A stretch of 64,000 nucleotides of DNA from Mucilaginibacter galii (GCF_014635825.1 NZ_BMDO01000001.1:806001-870000), one strand, 5' to 3'. Shown: positions 26,299-35,193, numbered from the stretch's first letter. Notes: generated by a model not told the origin, from the letters alone. Program-made: numbers and translations.

Positions 26299-27180
26299 AT
26301 GAAGATACTGCTTACAGGTGCCAATGGTTATATCGGGGCAAGGCTTATTCCGGCGTTGCTTGCGAAAGGTCATGAAGTGGCATGCCTTGTTCGCGATCCT
26401 AAATTATTTGCAAAGCAAAGTGAGTATGCCAACCAGGTAACCCTCATCACCGGCGATCTGCTGCGCAACCGTAGCCTCCAAGCGTTGCCAGCCGATATAG
26501 ATGCAGCCTATTACCTGGTTAACGCCTTACCGCAAACGTCGGGCTTTGCAGGGTTGGAAGCGCTATCGGCCCAAAACTTTGTACAGGCCATTGATCAAAC
26601 CACTTGCAAGCAAATTATTTCATTAAGCGAGATTGATGACCATTTGGGCGAAGCCGGCTTATCAAGGCTACATGTGGAAGAAATTTTGAGGGAAGCTGAT
26701 GCAGCCATTACCATCCTGAAATCGACCATGATTGTAGGGCAGGGAAGTATTGCTTTAGAATTGCTGGAAGGGCTTACCAAGAAATCGCCCATTATTATTG
26801 CCGCTAACTGGGCCAAGGCACAAGAGCAGCCTATTGCCACCTGTAATGTAATTGACTACCTGGCAGGCTGCCTGTTAAATGAGGACACCTTTAACAGCGA
26901 GTTTCATATTGCCGGGCCGGATATTGTTACTTTTAAACAAATGCTGCTGACTTACGGCGAGGTATGCAGGCAGCGCAAGGTTAAGGTAATGACGGTGCCA
27001 CAGGTATCGGCAGCACTATCTTCCTACTGGTTAAACTACCTTACCCCTATCAGTTACTCGCACGCCAAGACACTGGTAGAAAACCTAAAGTTCGACCTCG
27101 TATCGCGCGATGACACCATCAGGCGTATTATTCCCGTTCAGCTTCAAACACTCAAGGAAGCGCTTACACAATGCGCCTGA
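26299..27180 (+). CDS. Atypical SDR / NAD(P)-binding Rossmann protein (NmrA or epimerase type)
   Basis: The N-terminus MKILLTGANGYIGARLIPAL carries the GxxGxxG dinucleotide motif of extended and atypical SDRs. VACLVRDPKL and ITGDLL follow at the adenine and ribose positions. Later parts (YYLVNALP, ILKSTMIVGQGSIALELLEG, FHIAGPDIVTFKQMLLTYGE) match the complex-I-assembly or epimerase-like DUF2867-type group, but the protein is short (293 residues) for proteins with the extra C-terminal domain. No classical YxxxK is evident. It precedes the TIGR01777 gene by 34 nt on the same strand, so it probably starts the operon that ends with photolyase. Confidence 0.82.
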   Translation: MKILLTGANGYIGARLIPALLAKGHEVACLVRDPKLFAKQSEYANQVTLITGDLLRNRSLQALPADIDAAYYLVNALPQTSGFAGLEALSAQNFVQAIDQTTCKQIISLSEIDDHLGEAGLSRLHVEEILREADAAITILKSTMIVGQGSIALELLEGLTKKSPIIIAANWAKAQEQPIATCNVIDYLAGCLLNEDTFNSEFHIAGPDIVTFKQMLLTYGEVCRQRKVKVMTVPQVSAALSSYWLNYLTPISYSHAKTLVENLKFDLVSRDDTIRRIIPVQLQTLKEALTQCA

Positions 27181-27214
27181 TTATATATTACAGAGCTGCT
27201 AACTTCTACATATT

Positions 27215-28123
27215 ATGCCCAACCATCACGTACTCATTACCGGCGCAACAGGTTTAATAGGCAAACCGCTTACAGATGCCTTACTTAAAAAAGGATACCA
27301 GGTAAGTCACCTGAGCCGCAGTGCGGGTAAAAACCCACAGGTTAAAACCTATATATGGGATGTTGACAAAGGGCAAATTGATGAGCATTGTATTGACGGC
27401 GTACAAACTATTATTCATTTAGCAGGCGCTGGTATTGCCGAAAAACGCTGGACCAAAAAGCGTAAGGCACTTTTAATAAATACCCGTACGCAATCCATCA
27501 GGCTTATTTACCAGGTATTGCAAAAGCAGCCACACCAGGTAAAGAACGTGATCTCTGCATCGGCCACTGGCTACTATAGCAATCGCGGCGATGAGTTACT
27601 GACCGAAGATAGTAAACCTCTTAACGACTTTTTAGGTACCTGCTGTATTGAATGGGAAAAAGCCGTTGATGAAGGTGAGGCTTTGGGTTTAAGCATCACT
27701 AAGTTTCGTACCGGCGTTGTGCTGTCTACCAAAGGAGGAGCACTGCCACCAATATCGCTTCCCGTTAAGTTTGGTTTAGGTGCATCCATAGGCAATGGCC
27801 GTCAGTTTATTCCATGGATACACTGGCAAGATGCTGTTGACATGTACTTGCAAGCCATTGAAGGCCATTTACCTGCCGATGTTTACAATATGGTAGCCCC
27901 CAACCCGGTAAACAATAAACAACTTACGCAAGCGGTAGCCCTCCAGTTACGCAAACCGTTGTGGGCGCCTAATGTACCTGCCTTTTTACTTAAACTGGCT
28001 TTAGGCGAAATGAGTTTGGTTGTACTGGGAAGCACCCGGGTATCGGCCCTGAAAGTGCAGGATGCCGGTTATAAATTTAAGTTTGAAAACATTACTGATG
28101 CCCTGAGCAATATATATGGATAG
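27215..28123 (+). CDS. TIGR01777-family epimerase-like protein (SDR39U1/YfcH type)
   Basis: The 302-residue protein matches the YfcH/SDR39U1 group. VLITGATGLIGKPL is the nucleotide motif, IHLAGAGIAEKRWTKKRKA (about 69-87) is the family signature, and ISASATGYYSNRGDELLTED and GWIH-like FIPWIHWQDAVDM are also conserved. The C-terminal NMVAPNPVNNKQLTQAVA and VVLGSTRVSALKVQDAGYKF segments form the DUF1731-type end. The natural substrate of this family is unknown. Its last 8 nt overlap the start of the photolyase gene, so it is translationally coupled to DNA repair. Confidence 0.93.
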   Translation: MPNHHVLITGATGLIGKPLTDALLKKGYQVSHLSRSAGKNPQVKTYIWDVDKGQIDEHCIDGVQTIIHLAGAGIAEKRWTKKRKALLINTRTQSIRLIYQVLQKQPHQVKNVISASATGYYSNRGDELLTEDSKPLNDFLGTCCIEWEKAVDEGEALGLSITKFRTGVVLSTKGGALPPISLPVKFGLGASIGNGRQFIPWIHWQDAVDMYLQAIEGHLPADVYNMVAPNPVNNKQLTQAVALQLRKPLWAPNVPAFLLKLALGEMSLVVLGSTRVSALKVQDAGYKFKFENITDALSNIYG

Positions 28124-29423
28124 AAAAGCTCCTGTTACCCTGTTTTGGTTCCGCCGCGATTTACGCCTGCATGATAACGCCGGCTTATACCACGCCCTTA
28201 AAGGTCCAAATCCTGTATTGTGCATGTTCATCTTCGACCGCGACATTTTGGATATTTTGGAAGATAAAGACGATGCCCGCGTAACTTTTATCTATAATAC
28301 TATTGACAAACTTAGCCAAGAACTGCAGGAGCACAAAAGCAGCCTGCTGATCAAATACGACAAGCCCGAACAAGCCTGGAAAGAAATTTTGCAGGAATAC
28401 AATGTAGCTGCTGTTTACACCAACCGCGATTATGAACCCTACGCTAAACAGCGCGACGGTGAAATTGGCGAAATGCTGAACGCCAAAGGCATAGACTTTA
28501 AAACCTTTAAAGACCAGATCATATTTGAGCGCGACGAAGTAGTTAAGGACGATAAAAAGCCTTACACCGTTTTTACGCCCTATAAAAAGAAATGGATGAA
28601 AAAGGTAAACGAGTTCTATCTTAAAGCTTACCCTACCGAAAAGTACTTTAAAAATTTATATACCACCAAGCCACTCAAAGGAGTAAGTTTAAAGGAAATG
28701 GGCTTCACTAAAAGTGAAATTGAATTCCCTAAAACAGAGTACGAGCATATTATTGATGATTATGCCCAAAACCGTAATTTTCCGGCTAAAAAAGGCACTT
28801 CACATATTGGCTTGCACCTGCGCTTTGGTACCATAAGCATTCGCGATGCCGCCCGCAATTCTTTTGAACGTGAGCAAACCTGGCTGGGCGAACTCATATG
28901 GAGAGAGTTTTACATGATGGCGCTCGATCATTTTCCCGATACCGCTAATCATGCCTACCGCCCTGCATACGACCGTATGGAGTGGCGCAACAACGAAACG
29001 GAGTTTGAAGCCTGGTGCGAAGGAAAAACCGGCTATCCGCTGGTTGATGCCGGTATGCGCGAATTAAATGCCACCGGTTTTATGCATAACCGTGTACGCA
29101 TGGTGGCCGCCAGCTTTATGGTGAAACACTTACTCATCGACTGGCGCTGGGGCGAACACTACTTTGGCCGTAAACTACTGGACTATGAAGCATCTACCAA
29201 CATAGGCAGCTGGCAGTGGGTGGCAGGCTCGGGCACCGATGTAATGCCATATTTCAGAATATTTAACCCCGAGGCACAGTTGAAGAAGTTTGATCTTAAA
29301 ATGGAGTACGTAAAAAAATGGGTTCCAGAATATGGCACCAGCCAATATCCAAAACCCATTATTGATAACAAAACCGGTAAAGAACGCGCTCTAAAAGCTT
29401 ATAAAACGGCGCTGGCGCGGTAG
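28116..29423 (+). CDS. phrB: Deoxyribodipyrimidine photolyase, class I CPD type
   Basis: This enzyme repairs cyclobutane pyrimidine dimers with FAD and light. The N-terminal antenna domain starts VTLFWFRRDLRLHDNAGLYHAL. The FAD and DNA-binding half contains SHIGLHLRFGTISIRDA near residue 228, LIWREFYMMALDHFPD near 265, GYPLVDAGMRELNATGFMHN and MVAASFMVKHLLIDWRWGE, and ends with SWQWVAGSGTDVMPYFRIFN. These include the Trp residues expected in the electron-transfer chain and dimer pocket. Its 435 residues are slightly short but complete. The start overlaps the upstream gene by 8 nt. This is the third and most distant photolyase-family member within 10 kb. Confidence 0.95.
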   Translation: MDRKAPVTLFWFRRDLRLHDNAGLYHALKGPNPVLCMFIFDRDILDILEDKDDARVTFIYNTIDKLSQELQEHKSSLLIKYDKPEQAWKEILQEYNVAAVYTNRDYEPYAKQRDGEIGEMLNAKGIDFKTFKDQIIFERDEVVKDDKKPYTVFTPYKKKWMKKVNEFYLKAYPTEKYFKNLYTTKPLKGVSLKEMGFTKSEIEFPKTEYEHIIDDYAQNRNFPAKKGTSHIGLHLRFGTISIRDAARNSFEREQTWLGELIWREFYMMALDHFPDTANHAYRPAYDRMEWRNNETEFEAWCEGKTGYPLVDAGMRELNATGFMHNRVRMVAASFMVKHLLIDWRWGEHYFGRKLLDYEASTNIGSWQWVAGSGTDVMPYFRIFNPEAQLKKFDLKMEYVKKWVPEYGTSQYPKPIIDNKTGKERALKAYKTALAR

Positions 29424-30377
29424 TTAGTTAGTTACCGTTAAAACATTCATATCAAAACGCAGGCAACTTGTAGCAGGTATAACTGTTGCACCTGTGGTTG
29501 GATTAACATTTGCAGAAAAACCATAGGCTAATCTTGATGGTATGATCAACGACACTTTACTGCCTGCAACCACACCAATCAATCCGTCTTTCCATCCTTG
29601 AATAACACCATTCTCCAAGCCTAATGGCTTTCCTACATTGCCTGTTTCCTGATCATTGAATTCATCAAATATGGTGTTGTTGAATAACTTTCCGGTATAT
29701 TGAACATTAACGGTTGATGTTTGTATAGCAGGTACTGTACCTGTACCTACCAGCGTAATTTGACGGTATAAAGAACTTTGCGGAAACTTTGAGGATACCA
29801 CCTTTTGGTAACCGGTTAAGTTATTAGCGGTCAGGTATTTTTGAATAGCTGCATCATCGTATTTATCTATATCAGCATCGTTCAATACACTTACGGTGAA
29901 GTCAAGGCTTTCATTACCGGGCAAGCGACTACTGCCAACACCTGTACCTGCCGAACCATAAGCCAAATGTGAAGGAATTAAAAACCGGCCTTGCGTACCC
30001 TTGGTCTTAGCCAGATTATGCAAAGCCAGCATTAAACCTTTCGGCGTTGCTGCACCCACATAGTAATAATTACGGTTTACAAATGTATCTGTAATGGCAT
30101 ATTTACCATCTAAGGATTTAACGGTGTAAACTAACGATACGCGTTTATCATAATCAAGCGCCTCACCTTTGCCCTGATTAAATATTTGATAATAGATGCC
30201 GGTAGTATCTACATTTCCGGCTTTATCGCGCTGCATTCCGGTTAGGTTATTGGCTTTAATATAGGCATCTATCTGGTTTTGATCATACTCCTTGATCCCT
30301 ATATCATTGCCATCCTTACGGCAAGAACATAAACCCAATACTGTTAAAAAAAAGAGCGCTAAATAAGATTGTTTCAT
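29424..30377 (-). CDS. FKBP-type peptidyl-prolyl isomerase lipoprotein with two FKBP-like domains
   Basis: The signal ends LGLCSC, so the protein is lipid-anchored, probably at the periplasmic face of the outer membrane. Two repeats follow. Each starts with a short acidic helix module (YDQNQIDAYIKANNLTG; YDDAAIQKYLTANNLTG) and continues with an FKBP-like domain. The C-terminal one is canonical (VQYTGKLFNNTIFDEF, GVIQGWKDGLIGVVAGSKV, IPSRLAYGF). The first is degenerate: its VIQGW motif is replaced, though IPSHLAYGSAG is kept. It probably assists folding of exported proteins. The stop codon abuts the photolyase stop, so the genes are convergent. The next FKBP lipoprotein lies 6 nt upstream. Confidence 0.9.
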   Translation of the reverse strand: MKQSYLALFFLTVLGLCSCRKDGNDIGIKEYDQNQIDAYIKANNLTGMQRDKAGNVDTTGIYYQIFNQGKGEALDYDKRVSLVYTVKSLDGKYAITDTFVNRNYYYVGAATPKGLMLALHNLAKTKGTQGRFLIPSHLAYGSAGTGVGSSRLPGNESLDFTVSVLNDADIDKYDDAAIQKYLTANNLTGYQKVVSSKFPQSSLYRQITLVGTGTVPAIQTSTVNVQYTGKLFNNTIFDEFNDQETGNVGKPLGLENGVIQGWKDGLIGVVAGSKVSLIIPSRLAYGFSANVNPTTGATVIPATSCLRFDMNVLTVTN

Positions 30378-30383
30378 TTAAAA

Positions 30384-30911
30384 TTAGTTCGTTACATCAA
30401 ATATTTGTATCGTAAAATCGAGCACCGAATTTGGCGGCAACCCATTTTTACCTAATTGGGGCTGGGCAAAAGGCCCGTACGCATAGCGCGACGCCATCAG
30501 TATCCTGATAATGCCTCCCTTGTTCACTTTACCATTTAACAAGCCCAGCTGCCAGCCTTTAATGGTTTGCCCCAGCACAAATGCAGGGTGTACACCAGTG
30601 GCACCTACTTCGGCTATAACCTCGCCGGTGGTTAATACCTTACCGGTATATGCCACCGTAATATTGCTCGACAGGCTGTAGAGCGTATTCACCGTGCCTT
30701 GCTTTTCTACCACGTAATAAACACCTACCGTGTCTTGTGTGCCTACTTTTACCTTAACCGCTTTACCGGCAAGGCCGTTACCGGCCACGTAATCGGCCAG
30801 TAGCTTATCATCAATGGCGGCCTGGTCGGGGTTTACCACCGCAGGGTCGTCTACTTTACTACAGGCTGTAAAAAGCAGCAGGCACCAGCACAATAATAAT
30901 AACCTGTTCAT
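30384..30911 (-). CDS. FKBP-type peptidyl-prolyl isomerase lipoprotein, single domain
   Basis: The start is the ATG giving MNRLLLLCWCLLLFTAC, whose Cys17 is the lipobox Cys; the frame is open 23 codons further but without a signal. The mature protein repeats the helix module (DDKLLADYVAGNGLAG), then an FKBP domain with VAYTGKVLTTGEVI, TIKGWQLGLLNGKVNKGG and ILMASRYAYGP. It keeps the buried Trp and Tyr of the active site. It is the first gene of a two-gene unit with the larger FKBP lipoprotein. The two may have arisen by duplication of the helix-plus-FKBP module. Its function is folding assistance in the periplasm, by family analogy. Confidence 0.9.
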   Translation of the reverse strand: MNRLLLLCWCLLLFTACSKVDDPAVVNPDQAAIDDKLLADYVAGNGLAGKAVKVKVGTQDTVGVYYVVEKQGTVNTLYSLSSNITVAYTGKVLTTGEVIAEVGATGVHPAFVLGQTIKGWQLGLLNGKVNKGGIIRILMASRYAYGPFAQPQLGKNGLPPNSVLDFTIQIFDVTN

Positions 30912-31042
30912 CACCTTGTTAGTAGGGGGCAAATTTACTTTTTTAAAAAACAAAACACGCAGCTTAACAAATTTTAACATTTAAAACCAATCAACAAGGC
31001 ATAATTTGCCTTTAGAACGGCTCAACGTTACCTATAAACGAA

Positions 31043-31480
31043 TTATTCGGGCTTATAATCTAACGTAAGCTGATTAATTTTTTTCAGTGCTTTGGTTAGC
31101 TGCTGCTTTTCCTTGTCGCTAATGTGCTCGTTCAAATAAGCGTTGAACTGCTTTACAATAACCCGGGCCATTTGCCGCTTCTCCTTACCCAGATTGGTGA
31201 GGTATACTTTTACCGAGCGCTTATCGCCCTCGTTAGACTGGCGGTAAATAAGCCCCATTTTTTCCAGCTGGCTCAGCATGCGCGATAAACTGGTAGATTT
31301 TAACCCCAGCAGCGCCGCCACCTGCGATACCGTAGTACCCTCCTTCTCATCAATATTAATAAGCACGTAACCTATAGACTGGGTGATGCCAAAATCGGCC
31401 ACCAACTGGTTATAGCGGTTGGCCATATTTTGCCAAACAATTTTCAAGAGGTAATCTATGGTTTCGTGGTTATTTTTCAC
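31043..31480 (-). CDS. MarR-family transcriptional regulator
   Basis: The 145-residue protein is a winged-helix dimer of the MarR type. TVSQVAALLGLKSTSLSRML (about residues 50-69) is the recognition helix and LEKMGLIYRQSNEGDKRSVK is the wing with the conserved D-x-R. The start codon is GTG. Effector and target genes are not evident. It lies 63 nt upstream of the shorter FKBP lipoprotein on the same strand, which could place it in that operon or make it the regulator of that unit. Its identity as MarR is secure. Confidence 0.9.
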   Translation of the reverse strand: MKNNHETIDYLLKIVWQNMANRYNQLVADFGITQSIGYVLINIDEKEGTTVSQVAALLGLKSTSLSRMLSQLEKMGLIYRQSNEGDKRSVKVYLTNLGKEKRQMARVIVKQFNAYLNEHISDKEKQQLTKALKKINQLTLDYKPE

Positions 31481-31605
31481 AGTTTCGGCTTATGCCTACC
31501 AAAGGTAATATAAATTGAGGAGAGGCGTTGAGGAAGTTTGGAGGTTTAGGGAAAGCACCGGGAGCTTTGGGTGTTGGAGGAGGTGTGAAGCAATATAACC
31601 ATTAT

Positions 31606-31686
31606 AGCGTTGCCTTCGGCCAGGCTATCCGCTCATACTGCACCGGCCTTAGCCACAAGGCCGGTATCCGCTGCTATCCTTAACGC
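31606..31686. repeat. REP-like element, GCCGGTATC family, copy 3
   Basis: GCTCATACTGCACCGGCC, then GGCCGGTATCCGCTGCTATC and CTTAACGC follow an inverted AGCGTTGCC...GGCTATCCGCT end. It shares the core with the copies at 16871 and 17926 and lies upstream of marR and downstream of the orphan gene. Confidence 0.7.
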
Positions 31687-31738
31687 AATATATAAGTTAC
31701 TGAAAGTTATGGCATGCTAAGTTCGAAGAGAAAATTCT

Positions 31739-32413
31739 TTAAGGAGCGGGATAGTATTCTTGTAATACGTATTTTGTAGCATCTGTACTTTTAGATTTAC
31801 GCCTTCCAATCCATATATCACCTAAACGTTTAGCATAATATATCCCACCGTTGTTTTGCTCTTTCTTAACATACCCTTCTTCAAGCAAGTCTTCCGCAGT
31901 AAAATCTACATCTTCAAAATCGTCTTCAAAGCAAATATTCTCATCATCTGCAAGCAACCACTCAAATTCATCGAGGTCATAAAATTTCGATGCTAACTTG
32001 CTATATGGAAATGGCTTATTTTCGGATGCTTCCCAATTAAACTGCTTGCGCTCACTTGCTTCTTCCATTTTATAACAAATAATTTCTGACCGGATAAAAG
32101 CAGGGTCGTAAATCCACAGTTGTAAGTCATAAGGTATGCCTAAGTCATCAAATGTTTGCTGCCAATTATCATACGCTGTTATTAATTTAGCGATGATAAG
32201 CTTATAAAACCACAATGGAGGCTGGCGCTTTATTAATCTGTAAAATGGTGAAACCGTATATCGCTCATAAGAATGACTGCCACTTTCAGTAATAAAATAT
32301 TTTGTATAAGGTTTCTTGATTTGCTCACCCCACCAGTTAAGGTGCTCCACCCTACGTTTCCAACCCCTAATCTTCTTTCGTTGTGAATTGTAATCTCTAC
32401 TCATAAAGTTCAT
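31739..32413 (-). CDS. Orphan protein of unknown function, acidic C-terminal half
   Basis: I do not recognise this 224-residue protein. It starts at the ATG giving MNFMSRDYNSQRKKIRGWKR; the frame opens upstream only with a TTG. The N-terminal part is basic and Trp-rich (WKRRVEHLNWWGEQIKKPY), with no signal peptide or membrane segment. The C-terminal half contains an acidic run (ENICFEDDFEDVDFTAEDLL), then YAKRLGDIWIGRR. Such orphan proteins with a charged split are sometimes toxin-immunity or phage-related, but nothing here proves that. It sits between repeat elements, with a tandem repeat upstream and a REP copy downstream. Confidence 0.65.
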   Translation of the reverse strand: MNFMSRDYNSQRKKIRGWKRRVEHLNWWGEQIKKPYTKYFITESGSHSYERYTVSPFYRLIKRQPPLWFYKLIIAKLITAYDNWQQTFDDLGIPYDLQLWIYDPAFIRSEIICYKMEEASERKQFNWEASENKPFPYSKLASKFYDLDEFEWLLADDENICFEDDFEDVDFTAEDLLEEGYVKKEQNNGGIYYAKRLGDIWIGRRKSKSTDATKYVLQEYYPAP

Positions 32414-32524
32414 TTTCGCTATTGCAAGCTTCAACTTGTGGTTATTCTGCCCAAGTTTGTAAATTTTCTACATCAGCACTACGAGTTACACGTAGCTAAA
32501 CTCGTGGAGAAGGGAATACTTTTT

Positions 32525-32690
32525 ATGTCCGTGCAGGGTCTCTCAATAGAGGACCCTGCAATGCATTCATGCACTACAACCGACCAGTCTCTATGTCCGT
32601 GCAGGGTCTCTCGATAGAGGACCCTGCAATGCATTCATACACTACAACCACCGGGTAACTCAGGTTCCTCTGTCGAGAGACCCTGCGAAA
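32525..32690. repeat. Tandem 68-bp repeat carrying the GCAGGGTCTCTC palindrome, plus an inverted copy
   Basis: Copy 1 (from 32525) and copy 2 (from 32593) start ATGTCCGTGCAGGGTCTCTC and end GCACTACAACC or ACACTACAACC; they differ at only two or three positions. A third, inverted copy, TTCCTCTGTCGAGAGACCCT, lies at about 32664-32685. The palindrome belongs to the family at 18064-18157. The number is too small and the spacer too palindromic for a CRISPR array. Confidence 0.75.
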
Positions 32691-32721
32691 ACTTTTAAGG
32701 GTGTGGCCAGTTGTAACCTTT

Positions 32722-34428
32722 CTACCACCCCGCCTTCGTATCATCCCCTCTCGGGTCAGCACCGCCTGTATACCCCTGCGGCGTTACTACAATAGCATCT
32801 ACCCGGCCAATATTTCCTTTGGTTACAATCTTATAACCTTTTTGCTGTAGCTGGCTTAACACCTCAGGAGAGAACGCATCGTTCTCAATATCCACCTCAT
32901 CGGGTAGCCATTGGTGGTGGAAACGTTTGCTGGTTACGGCTTGCTGGGCGTCCTGGTTAAATTCGATAACGTTGAGGATGGTTTGAAACACGGAGGTTAT
33001 AATGGTAGAACCACCAGGGGTGCCTACCACCATGAATAGCTTGCCGTCTTTTTCTACGATGGTGGGCGTCATGGAAGAGAGCATACGCTTGCCCGGCTGG
33101 ATGCTGTTAGCCTTGCCACCTACTAAGCCGTACATGTTGGGTACGCCGGGTTTAGCACTAAAATCGTCCATTTCATTGTTGAGCAAAAAGCCGGCACCTT
33201 TTACAAAGATCTTAGCCCCGAACGATCCATTTAATGTGGTGGTAATAGATACGGCGTTGCCCTGTGCATCTACAATAGAGTAGTGCGTGGTTTGGTCGCT
33301 TTCGTAACCGGCAAAGCTACCCGGTTGTATGCTGCTGCTTGGTGTGGCGGTGTTCCAGTTAAAAGTTTGCATACGACCGGTAATGTAGTTGGGCTGCAGC
33401 AGGCTATCTACCGGCACTTTAAAATAATCGGGGTCGCCCAGGTATTTGGAGCGGTCGGCGTATACGCGGCGCTCGGCCTCGGTAATGAGTTGTACGGTCG
33501 AATCCTGGTTATGGCCCCAGCGGTTCAGCGGGTATGGCTCTACACTACGCAGCAACTGCACCAGCGCAATACCCCCGCTTGATGGCGGCGGCATGGTGAT
33601 AACCCTGTATTGTTTGTAGTTGCCGGTAATGGCCTTACGCCAAACCGAGTGATAGTTGTTAAGGTCGGCTTGAGAAATCATGCCGTTGCCTGCTTTCATT
33701 TCGGTTATCAGTTGTAAAGCTACCGCACCGGCGTAAAAACCCGCACGGCCTTTATCGCGTATGAGGGTAAGCGTTCTAGCTAAGTCTTGCTGTATCAGTA
33801 TATCGCCCGCTTTCCAGGGTGTATCTTTCGTAAAATAATTTATACCGGCTGTGTTTAGGCGGCTAAAGTCGGCCTGGTTACGGTTGAGGTCGTTGGCCAG
33901 TCGTTCGGTAATTTTAAAACCTTTTCGGGCCAGGTCAATAGCGGGCTGCACCAGGTCGGACCATTTGAGTTTACCGTACTTTTGATGTGCCTGTACCATT
34001 CCATCAACCGAGCCCGGCACACCGGCAGCCTGGTGAGTGTACAAACTTTTATTCGGGATCACATTACCTTTAGTATCCAGGTACATATTGGCGCTGGCAG
34101 CAGCCGGTGCCTTTTCCCTAAAATCGAGCGTATTGGTTTTCCCTTCTGCCGATCGGTATACCATGAAGCCGCCGCCGCCAATGTTACCCGCCTGCGGCAG
34201 CGTTACGGCCAGTGCAAATTGTACCGCTACGGCTGCATCAACAGCATTGCCACCTTTTTTCAATACCGCTAAACCGGCTTGTGCCGCATCGGGGTAGGCA
34301 CAAACCACCATGCCCCGCTGGTACGATGGCGCATTTTGCGCATCCGCTAAAAACGGTTGCATAAATGAAAAAATCGTAAACAAAAATGCAGTGCTTACGG
34401 TAATTCTATAACCCGGTGTAATATTCAT
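32722..34428 (-). CDS. ggt: Gamma-glutamyltransferase (gamma-glutamyl transpeptidase)
   Basis: This enzyme removes the gamma-glutamyl group from glutathione and related peptides and passes it to water or an amino acid. The precursor has an N-terminal signal peptide (AFLFTIFSFMQPFLADAQ) and exports to the periplasm. It cuts itself before Thr380 in DQTTHYSIVDAQGNAVS, the new N-terminus of the small subunit and the nucleophile. Other motifs are GGNAVDAAVAVQFALAVTLP (59-78), GNIGGGGFM, PPPSSGGIAL and GTPGGSTIITSVFQ near the C-terminus. Its 568 residues match the family. The promoter region appears to be shared with the divergent gene at 34606. Confidence 0.95.
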   Translation of the reverse strand: MNITPGYRITVSTAFLFTIFSFMQPFLADAQNAPSYQRGMVVCAYPDAAQAGLAVLKKGGNAVDAAVAVQFALAVTLPQAGNIGGGGFMVYRSAEGKTNTLDFREKAPAAASANMYLDTKGNVIPNKSLYTHQAAGVPGSVDGMVQAHQKYGKLKWSDLVQPAIDLARKGFKITERLANDLNRNQADFSRLNTAGINYFTKDTPWKAGDILIQQDLARTLTLIRDKGRAGFYAGAVALQLITEMKAGNGMISQADLNNYHSVWRKAITGNYKQYRVITMPPPSSGGIALVQLLRSVEPYPLNRWGHNQDSTVQLITEAERRVYADRSKYLGDPDYFKVPVDSLLQPNYITGRMQTFNWNTATPSSSIQPGSFAGYESDQTTHYSIVDAQGNAVSITTTLNGSFGAKIFVKGAGFLLNNEMDDFSAKPGVPNMYGLVGGKANSIQPGKRMLSSMTPTIVEKDGKLFMVVGTPGGSTIITSVFQTILNVIEFNQDAQQAVTSKRFHHQWLPDEVDIENDAFSPEVLSQLQQKGYKIVTKGNIGRVDAIVVTPQGYTGGADPRGDDTKAGW

Positions 34429-34605
34429 AGCCTCTAATATTTCACTAAATTAAAGGAAATCCTGTTAAACTAACATAGCCGCCTGCAGTCAAAAGGCTAA
34501 ATTTTAAGGTTGACAATCAGCCTGATAAGGCAAATCAAATTCATTTTTCAACCGGGTAATGGCAGAAAAAGTAAAATCTGCCGTTATTTACACAAACATT
34601 CGATC

Positions 34606-35103
34606 ATGAAAAAAACGCTTCTACTCCTTTTCATCCCTGCTTTTCTACTGCTCTTTCAGCAAAAGGCAAGTGCACAGTCTTATAATTATGCAGTGGGCTT
34701 AAAGTTTTCGGGTTACGAGAACGGTATTTCGGGTAAGTACTTTTTAAACGAGGGTACCGCCTTAGAAGGTGTACTGGGCCTGCGTAACCACGGACTGGTG
34801 ATAACCGGCCTTTACGAAAAACATCAAACGGCCTTTAACCTGCCCGATCTTAAATTTTACTACGGTTTTGGTGCTCACGTAGGCGCAGTGGGTAGTGGCT
34901 TTTACAAACGCTATGGCAGCGATGATGAATATTATAACAGCAGCACCATCTTATTGGGTGCCGATGGTGTTTTAGGTTTAGAATATGTAATACCCGAAAG
35001 CCCCATAGCCATAAGCGTTGATCTTAACCCCCGCCTAGAACTGGCACGCGGACCATTTTTTGACATTGCACCCGGCTTGGGCATTAAGTACACGTTTAAA
35101 TAG
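34606..35103 (+). CDS. Secreted outer-membrane beta-barrel-like protein
   Basis: I begin the gene at the ATG giving MKKTLLLLFIPAFLLLFQQ, a signal peptide cleaved after SAQ near residue 25; the frame opens 32 codons earlier without a signal. The mature protein of about 140 residues is strand-rich: YNYAVGLKFSGYENGISGKY, GTALEGVLGLRNHGLVITGL, LKFYYGFGAHVGAVGSGFYK and SVDLNPRLELARGPFFDIAP. The alternating polar and hydrophobic pattern and final aromatic-ended strand (LGIKYTFK) resemble small Bacteroidota outer-membrane beta barrels. I assign no transport or binding function. A hairpin terminator follows the stop codon. Confidence 0.78.
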   Translation: MKKTLLLLFIPAFLLLFQQKASAQSYNYAVGLKFSGYENGISGKYFLNEGTALEGVLGLRNHGLVITGLYEKHQTAFNLPDLKFYYGFGAHVGAVGSGFYKRYGSDDEYYNSSTILLGADGVLGLEYVIPESPIAISVDLNPRLELARGPFFDIAPGLGIKYTFK

Positions 35104-35144
35104 CAATATCCATTTAGCCGCTATGCGGCAACCTCATAAAATAA

Positions 35145-35172
35145 AAAGGGTCATGATATATCATGACCCTTT
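35145..35172. terminator. Bidirectional terminator between convergent genes
   Basis: AAAGGGTCATGA (35145-35156) and TCATGACCCTTT (35161-35172) form a perfect 12-bp stem with a 4-nt loop. It separates the barrel-like gene from the convergent subtilase gene. Confidence 0.8.
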
Positions 35173-35193
35173 ATCGTTGACAACGGGTGCTCA

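Noticed and set aside
32525-32690. Possible CRISPR array
   Set aside because: Only two direct copies are present, the unit is a long duplicated block including its spacer, and no cas gene is in the window.
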